Positions 5,060-10,588 of a DNA stretch of 10,588 nucleotides are shown piece by piece. The DNA comes from Pyrinomonadaceae bacterium (GTDB lineage: Bacteria > Acidobacteriota > Blastocatellia > Pyrinomonadales > Pyrinomonadaceae). Position 1 is the stretch's first letter. Each line of letters opens with the position of its first letter. The position numbers and the translations under genes are program-made. The stretch lies in NCBI GenBank assembly GCA_013695245.1, contig JACDAW010000452.1:1-10588 (forward strand). Reading direction: 5' to 3'. The notes beneath the pieces were generated by a model. It ran no database searches. It saw nothing but the letters and a program-made list of their open reading frames with translations, and was not told the DNA's origin.

Positions 5060-7738
5060 TTAATTTTCCGCGCGCCGCAAGCTAATCACGACGGATTTCG
5101 ACGCAGGCGTGTTGCTCCGCTCCGCAACGCTTCCGATGGGCACAAGCACGTTCGTTTCGGGGAAGTAAGTTGCGGCGCAACGACGCGGAATCTCGTAAGG
5201 CACAACGATGAAGCGATGCGCAATGCGTTCTTCACCTTCAAAGTGGCTGATGAGATCAACCACATCGCCTTCTGCGAGATTCGCTTCCTTCATGTCATCA
5301 GCATTAATCAATACGATGCGACGCTCGTTGTGGATGCCGCGATAACGATCATCTAAGCCGTAGATCGTCGTGTTGAATTGGTCGTGGCTGCGAATCGTCA
5401 TCATCAAGAATTGTCCCGGCGCAAGATCATGGCGAGGAAGTTCGTGGACGGTGAAGTTGGCGCGACCTGTCGCGGTTCTAAACTCACCTTCGCGCGCGGC
5501 GTTCGGAAGATAGAAGCCTGCGGGTTCGCGCACGCGGACGTTGTAATCATCAAAGCCCGGAATCACGCGCGCGATTAGATCGCGGATGCGATCATAATCT
5601 TCCGCCAATTGTTCCCACTCAACGCTGCTGCATTTGCCCAGCGTGGCGCGGGCAAGGCGCGCGACGATTGCCGTTTCACTAAGCAAGTGCGGGGAAGCAG
5701 GTTCGAGCGTTCCACGCGAACTGTGCACAATGCCCATCGAGTTTTCCATCGAAACGAACTGCAAACCTCCCCTCTGTTTGTCGCGCTCCGTGCGGCCGAG
5801 ACACGGCAAGATTAACGCACGCCGTCCGGCGACGAGATGCGCGCGGTTGAGTTTCGTCGAGATGTGCGCGGTGAGACGACAACGCGTGAGGGCTTCGGCC
5901 GTGTATTCGGTGTCGGGCGTAGCGGAGAGAAAATTGCCGCCCAGCGCAAGAAAGACTTTCGCTGCGCCCGCGTGCATCGCTTTGATCGCTTCGACGGTGT
6001 CGTAACCTGACGCGCGCGGCGGCTCGAAATCGCACGCACGCGCGAGGTCGTCGAGAAATTTATCGGTCGGGCGTTCCCAGATGCCCATCGTGCGGTCGCC
6101 CTGCACGTTTGAATGCCCGCGCACGGGACACGCGCCCGCGCCGGGTTTGCCGATCTGCCCGCGCATGAGCAGTAGGTTCATGATCTCCTGAATATTGGCG
6201 ACCGCATTCTTGTGCTGCGTGAGTCCCATCGCCCAGCACCAGATCGTGCGGTTGGACTTGATCATAATTTCGGTCGCCGCCCGTATCTGTTCACGCGCGA
6301 CGCCGCTTCCCTCAGTGATGTCCGCCCAACTCACGTCGCTGAGCGCACGCGCAAATTCATCAAACCCGCTCGTGCGTTCTTCGATGAACTCGCGATCTAA
6401 AACTCCGCCGCGCCGCTCCTCTTCCTCAAGCATCTGTTTCATGATGCCTTTGAGAAGCGGCACATCGCCATTAATCCGCACTTGCAGAAAGAGGTCAGTC
6501 AACTCTGTGCCGTTCCCGACAACGCCCGCGACTTCCTGCGGATGTTTGAAGCGCATCAAGCCCGCTTCCCGTAGCGGATTGATCGAGATGATGCGGCAAC
6601 CGTTGCGCTTCGCTCGCTGCAACGCCGTCAACATACGCGGATGATTCGTGCCGGGATTCTGACCGATGATGAATATCGCTTCTGCCAGATCGAAATCCGC
6701 AAGCGTCACCGTCCCCTTGCCGATACCGATGCTTTCCGTCAAGGCCGTGCCGCTCGATTCGTGGCACATGTTCGAGCAGTCTGGCATATTGTTCGTGCCA
6801 AACTGCCGGACAAAGAGTTGATACAGAAACGCCGCCTCGTTGCTCGTCCGCCCGGATGTGTAGAAGATCGCTTCGTCGGGCGACACAAGGCCGTTCAGTT
6901 CTTCCGCGATGAGCGCGAAAGCCGCATCCCAACTTATGCTCTCGTAATGTTCGCTTCCCTCACGCAACATCATCGGATGTGTCAGGCGACCCTGCTTGCC
7001 GAGCCAGTAATCCGATTGATGCGACAATTCTGCGACGCTCCACTTTTTAAAAAACTCCGGCGTCACGCGCTGAAGCGTCGCTTCTTCGGCGACTGCCTTC
7101 GCGCCGTTTTCACAAAACTCTGCGTGTGCGCGTTCGCCCTCCGGGTCAGGCCATGCGCAGCCCGGACAATCGAAACCGTCCTTCTGATTAACTTGCAGGA
7201 GAGTCCTCAAACTTCTCGTCGCGCCCATCTCACGCCATGCGTGTTTGGCGCTCGCTAAGACGGCCGGGATGCCCCCGGCGGCGCGACTCGCGGGCGTGAT
7301 TTTAATTCCCGTAAACTCTTCGGGCGGTTGAGCGCGTGGCGCCGAGCGCGCAGCATCATTCGTTCCGTTTGCAACGTCGTTGTCGCCGTTCCCTGCTGCT
7401 GCGGCCTCCGCTTTCATCTCCGCCTCAGTCTTAATGTTCTGTTTCTCAACTTCGTAATGGCTGGCTTGCGCGCTGGCGAGATTGTTAGTTGCATCCTCTT
7501 CTAGCGTGCCTCTTTCGTCCGCGCGCGGCGGCTGGCTCGAACTCGCCCCCTCTCCGCCGTCGCAACGTTTGCAATCGAGTTCGTGACCGACGCGCGAGGC
7601 GCGCCCCTCTTCGGTTAAAACCCATTCGCGCGTGATGAGCGGCGGGTTGTGGCGGACGTGGTGCCCGTGGCCGCATTCAAGCTCGGCGCGCCAGTCGCCC
7701 GCATCATCCTTTAGGAAGCTTGTAATTTTACGCTTCAT
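5060..7738 (-). CDS. FdhF/YdeP-type molybdopterin oxidoreductase with N-terminal DUF3565 domain
   Basis: An 892-residue fusion. Residues 1-62 look like a complete DUF3565 domain: ECGHGHHVRHNPP, WVLTEEGR and ELDCKRCD. Cys22, Cys56, Cys59 and nearby histidines suggest zinc binding. A low-complexity Ala/Glu/Asn linker (about 63-140) leads to the oxidoreductase, which begins near TGIKITPASRAAGG (143). Cys191, Cys194 and Cys209 (CPGCAWPD and EFCENGAKA) are typical of the YdeP group. CSNMCHESSG puts Cys325 where FdhF has its selenocysteine molybdenum ligand. GQNPGTNHPRM (359-369), GHSNVQGDR (541-549) and SRGTLEPASPHL (674-685) are pterin-binding regions of the dimethylsulfoxide-reductase superfamily. 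The C-terminus (about 770-892) is the molybdopterin-dinucleotide domain. Typical YdeP proteins are about 760 residues, so the extra length is the fused head and linker. YdeP substrates are not well established. No signal peptide; probably cytoplasmic. It lies 11 nt after the NTF2-like gene, and its own Shine-Dalgarno is poor. Confidence 0.92.
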   Translation of the reverse strand: MKRKITSFLKDDAGDWRAELECGHGHHVRHNPPLITREWVLTEEGRASRVGHELDCKRCDGGEGASSSQPPRADERGTLEEDATNNLASAQASHYEVEKQNIKTEAEMKAEAAAAGNGDNDVANGTNDAARSAPRAQPPEEFTGIKITPASRAAGGIPAVLASAKHAWREMGATRSLRTLLQVNQKDGFDCPGCAWPDPEGERAHAEFCENGAKAVAEEATLQRVTPEFFKKWSVAELSHQSDYWLGKQGRLTHPMMLREGSEHYESISWDAAFALIAEELNGLVSPDEAIFYTSGRTSNEAAFLYQLFVRQFGTNNMPDCSNMCHESSGTALTESIGIGKGTVTLADFDLAEAIFIIGQNPGTNHPRMLTALQRAKRNGCRIISINPLREAGLMRFKHPQEVAGVVGNGTELTDLFLQVRINGDVPLLKGIMKQMLEEEERRGGVLDREFIEERTSGFDEFARALSDVSWADITEGSGVAREQIRAATEIMIKSNRTIWCWAMGLTQHKNAVANIQEIMNLLLMRGQIGKPGAGACPVRGHSNVQGDRTMGIWERPTDKFLDDLARACDFEPPRASGYDTVEAIKAMHAGAAKVFLALGGNFLSATPDTEYTAEALTRCRLTAHISTKLNRAHLVAGRRALILPCLGRTERDKQRGGLQFVSMENSMGIVHSSRGTLEPASPHLLSETAIVARLARATLGKCSSVEWEQLAEDYDRIRDLIARVIPGFDDYNVRVREPAGFYLPNAAREGEFRTATGRANFTVHELPRHDLAPGQFLMMTIRSHDQFNTTIYGLDDRYRGIHNERRIVLINADDMKEANLAEGDVVDLISHFEGEERIAHRFIVVPYEIPRRCAATYFPETNVLVPIGSVAERSNTPASKSVVISLRRAEN

Positions 7739-7749
7739 GTCTTAGTCGT

Positions 7750-8841
7750 TTAACGTATCACGCGTACATCGCGCTCACTGAAGATTTTCCAACCTGCGTT
7801 CGTCTGCTGCCAGCGAAGTTCTTGCACGACTTCGCCGCGCCGATTCAGGTTGCGTCCTTCGAGATGATAACGCTTGCGAAAGCGCATCAGGGCGGTGCGC
7901 CCGCCTTCAAGGAAAACGATTTCGGGAGCGGCAGCTTGTATATCAATGGTTTCCGCTTGCCGGAAGGCGCGAATTTTTTCGGCGCGCACCGCGTCGCTCG
8001 TCACGTTGCGCGCAAGGTAGAAGGCTTTTAGCGTCGGCATGTAGAAAGTCATCTGCTTGCGGATGTCGCGGCTGTTCGTTGCGGCGATCCATTCGTCAAG
8101 GTGCGTCCGAAGTCGTGCGGCCTCGTCGCCTCCAACCTTCGCCGGGCGCGCTCCCGCTCCGGTTTCGCCGTTTGTCGAAGCGGGCGGAATCTGCTCGGCG
8201 GCAGATGCCGTCTGCTCGCTCGTGCTTGACGGCGTTTCGCCGTAGATGTCCCAACGCGCTACGTCGGAGATTTTGTTGTAGATGCTTTGAATGACGACGG
8301 GCTGATTGAGTTGTTCAGCGTAGATGCGACGTGTGACACGCAGGCGACGCCCACCGTCAATCGAATCAAAGCTGATCGCGTAGTTGTCTTCGCCGCCGCC
8401 GGTGACGCTGACGGCCAACCGCTCATCGTTTAATACGGCGCGCGTGCGCACGGTGCGACCTTCTGAAGCTGTTTCGGTGCGCGTTATGCCGTCGGCTTCA
8501 AACGAGATGCGCGGGGCGCGCGACGAGGCGATGCTGATGCGCTGCCTGCGTCGTTCGATGGCGAGTTGGTCGGGCGGTGTGAGCCGGATCGTCAAGTCAA
8601 TGAAAAAGCGTTGCTGTTCGCCGAACGGCACGTTGCTGGAAGCATTGGCGACGACGGAGTATAGTTTGTCGCTGCTCGCTGGATCGATACGATAGACGCC
8701 GTTTAACCTAGACTCGGCGACGGACGCGTTGCTGTTGCTGCGAGCGCGCGACTGTCTTGCGCGCGTTTGCTGCGCGGTCGCTCCGCCGCTCGAAACCGCG
8801 CACGTAACCCAGACGGCGATGACGAATCTTAATTTACTCAT
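7750..8841 (-). CDS. secreted protein with C-terminal NTF2-like domain
   Basis: A 363-residue protein. The N-terminus MSKLRFVIAVWVTCAVSS is a signal peptide with likely cleavage after ATA (residue 23). Cys14 does not sit in a lipobox, so this is probably a periplasmic rather than a lipid-anchored protein. Residues about 45-200 form a beta-rich domain I cannot name. Residues 205-238 are a Ser/Glu/Ala linker. The C-terminus (about 240-363; LDEWIAATNSRD, then RFRKRYHLEG, LRWQQTNAGWKIFSE) has the helix-then-sheet pattern of NTF2-like/SnoaL domains, such as those appended to periplasmic enzymes. The ATG is backed by TAGGAG six nt upstream. Eleven nt separate its stop from the oxidoreductase gene, which suggests an operon, although one product is exported and the other seems cytoplasmic. 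Confidence 0.82.
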   Translation of the reverse strand: MSKLRFVIAVWVTCAVSSGGATAQQTRARQSRARSNSNASVAESRLNGVYRIDPASSDKLYSVVANASSNVPFGEQQRFFIDLTIRLTPPDQLAIERRRQRISIASSRAPRISFEADGITRTETASEGRTVRTRAVLNDERLAVSVTGGGEDNYAISFDSIDGGRRLRVTRRIYAEQLNQPVVIQSIYNKISDVARWDIYGETPSSTSEQTASAAEQIPPASTNGETGAGARPAKVGGDEAARLRTHLDEWIAATNSRDIRKQMTFYMPTLKAFYLARNVTSDAVRAEKIRAFRQAETIDIQAAAPEIVFLEGGRTALMRFRKRYHLEGRNLNRRGEVVQELRWQQTNAGWKIFSERDVRVIR

Positions 8842-8871
8842 TTAATCTCCTACCGTTTTTTGTTTGTTACG

Positions 8872-8900
8872 TTGAAGTCTATACCGAGCTTTGCGATATT
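8872..8900 (+). promoter_or_regulatory. candidate promoter of the class IV aminotransferase gene
   Basis: TTGAAG (8872-8877) and GATATT (8895-8900) each match four of six consensus positions and are 17 nt apart. The aminotransferase ATG is at 8925. The same 83-nt divergent interval must also carry the promoter of the leftward NTF2-like gene; TATAGA (minus strand, 8883-8878) is a possible -10 for it. Confidence 0.35.
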
Positions 8901-8924
8901 TGAAGCGGCGAACGGTGATCGGCG

Positions 8925-9821
8925 ATGGAATCTGAAGCAACACAAACGGCGAAGGGCGTCTTATGGATTAACGGCGAACTCGGCGATTTTCAAACGGCGC
9001 AAGTGTCTCTCGAAGATCGCGGCTTTCAATTTGGCGACGGCATCTACGAAGTGGCGCGCGTCTATCAAGGCGTTCCGTTTATGTTCGCCGAGCACATCGC
9101 GCGACTTTTCCGCAGTGCCGCCGGAATCGAGCTTGCCATTCCAATCTCAGGTGATAAATTTTCCTCCATCGCGCGCGAACTGTTAAATCGCTTTCCGTCA
9201 AACGGTGCGGAAATTTACATTCAAATTACGCGCGGCATCGCTCCGCGTAATCTTTTGTGGGCGGAAGATTTACAACCGACAATTATCATCGGCGTGCGAC
9301 CGTTGCGCTTTGTGCCTCCGGCGTTGCGCGAAACGGGTTGCAGCGCGATCACCTTGCCTGATGAACGCTGGGCGCGCTGCGATCTGAAGACGATCTGTCT
9401 GCTGCCGAACGCGCTGGCAAAGAAGCGCGCCGCTCGCGCCGGAGTTTTCGATGCGCTAATGATTCGAGACAATTTACTTACTGAAGGCACAGCCTCAAAC
9501 GTTTTTCTTTTCTTGAATCAAACTCTTGTCACGCCCGCCGCCGATAATCGTATTCTTCACGGTGTGACGCGCGGTGTCGTGCTTAAATTAGCGCGCGAAC
9601 GCGGCTACCGCGTCGTTGAACGAGAGGTTAAGCGTGAAGAGTTATACGAAGCTCAAGAAGTGTTTCTCACCAGCACGTCGCTTGAACTGATGCCTGTCGT
9701 TAAGATTAACGAGCACACGGTCGGCACAGGCGCGCCCGGCGATGCGCAACGCGAGTTGCTATCGGCGTTTCGCTGCTTCGTCCGTGAGCACACGACGCAG
9801 CGCGATCTGGAATTAAGTTAA
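8925..9821 (+). CDS. dat: class IV aminotransferase, D-amino-acid transaminase type
   Basis: A 298-residue pyridoxal-phosphate enzyme of fold type IV, of the length usual for D-alanine and branched-chain aminotransferases. SLEDRGFQFGDGIYEV (28-43) is the family's N-terminal motif. CDLKTICLLPNALAK (152-166) contains the cofactor lysine, Lys155. LTEGTASNVF (185-194) carries Glu187, which contacts the pyridine nitrogen. ILHGVTRG (210-217) is the phosphate-binding turn. RGIAPRN (103-109) resembles the RG..PRN loop of Bacillus D-amino-acid transaminase rather than branched-chain enzymes, so the likely job is interconverting D-alanine and D-glutamate for cell-wall or D-amino-acid metabolism. 4-amino-4-deoxychorismate lyase and (R)-selective amine transaminases are less likely alternatives. 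No strong Shine-Dalgarno precedes the ATG. Confidence 0.9.
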   Translation: MESEATQTAKGVLWINGELGDFQTAQVSLEDRGFQFGDGIYEVARVYQGVPFMFAEHIARLFRSAAGIELAIPISGDKFSSIARELLNRFPSNGAEIYIQITRGIAPRNLLWAEDLQPTIIIGVRPLRFVPPALRETGCSAITLPDERWARCDLKTICLLPNALAKKRAARAGVFDALMIRDNLLTEGTASNVFLFLNQTLVTPAADNRILHGVTRGVVLKLARERGYRVVEREVKREELYEAQEVFLTSTSLELMPVVKINEHTVGTGAPGDAQRELLSAFRCFVREHTTQRDLELS

Positions 9822-9858
9822 ACGCGATGTTCGTCTAGTTCTCTTTCGCAAAGAAAGC

Positions 9859-9864
9859 TACAAT
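9859..9864 (+). promoter_or_regulatory. candidate -10 box of the metalloprotease gene
   Basis: TACAAT matches five of six consensus positions and lies 47 nt before the protease ATG, inside the 90-nt gap after the aminotransferase gene. No good -35 box is seen at 16-18 nt, so read-through from the aminotransferase promoter is as likely. Confidence 0.25.
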
Positions 9865-9911
9865 GCTTCTTCAATCCGTTCAAAAATTTGTTCACTCCGA
9901 ATCGAGATCGC

Positions 9912-10588
9912 ATGAAAACTACGAAACGTTTGACACTTCTAACCTTGTTCGCCTTTTTCCTGTTGCCCTTCGTCGCCTCCGCGCAAGAAAGATCGCAGAG
10001 CAAAACGATTCGCGGGCGCACCGAAGGATTACAAAAACTTGATGGTTTTATGCCGCTTTATTGGGATGCAGAGGGCGGCAAACTGTTAATGGAGATTTCG
10101 CGCTTCAGTACAGAACTTCTGTATCAAGTTTCGCTGCCCACGGGCATCGGCTCAAACCCAATCGGGCTTGATCGCGGTCAACTCGGCAACACGCACGTTG
10201 TGTTTTTCGAGCGCGTCGGGCCGAAGGTGTTAATGGTTGAACCAAACTATCGTTTCCGCGCGATCACAAACGATGCGGCGGAGCGTCGCGCCGTCGAAGA
10301 ATCGTTTGCGCGCTCGGTGCTCTACGGGTTTAAGGTTGAAGTGGCGGAAGAAGGGCGCGTGCTTGTGGATGCGACCGCGTTTTTCCTGCGCGACGAACAC
10401 GGAGTGATTGATCGCCTGCGCGACACGGAGCAAGGGCGCTTTAGTCTCGACGAATCGCGCAGCGCAATTTATTTGCCGCGCACGAAAAACTTTCCGAAGA
10501 ACACGGAAGTTGAAGCGACATTAACTTTCGCCGCCGATCAACCCGGCGCGCTTGTGCGCGACACCGCGCCGACCGCGCAGTCTCTTAC
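9912..10588 (+). CDS. secreted zinc-dependent metalloprotease, DUF5117 type (N-terminal part)
   Basis: An open frame runs from ATG 9912 to the window end (225 codons, no stop), so the gene continues outside. The N-terminus MKTTKRLTLLTLFAFFLLP ending in VASAQE is a classic signal peptide with cleavage after ASA, so the product is exported. The mature part begins with KLDGFMPLYWDAEGGKLLME and LYQVSLPTGIGSNPIGLDRG, which I recognise as the DUF5117 region that precedes the HExxH gluzincin protease domain in large (roughly 800-residue) secreted metalloproteases of Bacteroidota and Acidobacteriota. The catalytic zinc motif lies beyond the window and is not seen. The Shine-Dalgarno is weak (CGAG). 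It is in the same direction as the aminotransferase gene, 90 nt after it. Confidence 0.88.
   Translation, partial: MKTTKRLTLLTLFAFFLLPFVASAQERSQSKTIRGRTEGLQKLDGFMPLYWDAEGGKLLMEISRFSTELLYQVSLPTGIGSNPIGLDRGQLGNTHVVFFERVGPKVLMVEPNYRFRAITNDAAERRAVEESFARSVLYGFKVEVAEEGRVLVDATAFFLRDEHGVIDRLRDTEQGRFSLDESRSAIYLPRTKNFPKNTEVEATLTFAADQPGALVRDTAPTAQSL

Noticed and set aside
6641..7258. A 205-codon plus-strand frame opposite the oxidoreductase gene
   Set aside because: It lies wholly inside the conserved coding sequence on the other strand, has no family features, and such long antisense frames are common in GC-rich genes.
1..10588. CRISPR arrays, insertion sequences, phage genes, tRNA and rRNA genes
   Set aside because: I looked for regular spaced repeats, transposase or integrase motifs, terminal inverted repeats with target duplications, and tRNA arms, and saw none.

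Overview
The window is about 10.6 kb of moderately GC-rich bacterial DNA. It carries eight protein genes plus a gene remnant at the left edge. Nothing in it is phage, insertion sequence, CRISPR, tRNA or rRNA. The gene content (an ExbD-like protein, a SAM-hydroxide-adenosyltransferase-like protein, an FdhF/YdeP-type molybdopterin oxidoreductase and a DUF5117-type secreted zinc metalloprotease) and the Arg/Ala-rich proteins fit an Acidobacteriota-like organism, possibly Blastocatellia/Pyrinomonadaceae. That placement is an inference from remembered protein styles, not from a marker gene.

Layout. Positions 1-110 hold the C-terminal tail of a PHP-type (CehA/McbA-like) metallohydrolase, interrupted by an in-frame TAG. 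Positions 110-300 hold no convincing gene but a dense chain of hairpins, some mutually exclusive, which may be an undescribed structured RNA or a small repeat element. Positions 301-473 are AT-rich spacer. A leftward block follows: a divergent DUF62/SAM-hydroxide adenosyltransferase relative (2658-1861), an alpha/beta hydrolase overlapping it by 4 nt (1864-1088), and exbD/tolR (965-474). A rightward multi-pass membrane protein of unknown function (2707-3819) ends against a leftward, tail-anchored metallo-beta-lactamase-fold hydrolase (4856-3912), with a long hairpin terminator between them. A leftward pair comes next: a secreted NTF2-like protein (8841-7750) lies 11 nt ahead of a large molybdopterin oxidoreductase carrying an N-terminal DUF3565 zinc-binding domain (7738-5060). 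Finally a rightward class IV aminotransferase (D-alanine-aminotransferase type, 8925-9821) and the first 225 codons of a secreted DUF5117-type metalloprotease (9912 to window end) run off the right edge.

The genes do not form one obvious pathway. The two tightly linked pairs (DUF62-like with alpha/beta hydrolase; NTF2-like with oxidoreductase) are the best candidates for shared function. The observations most worth a second look are the hairpin cluster at 110-300, the DUF3565-YdeP fusion, the DUF62-like protein lacking two of the three expected catalytic residues, and the metallo-hydrolase with a C-terminal membrane anchor but no signal peptide.
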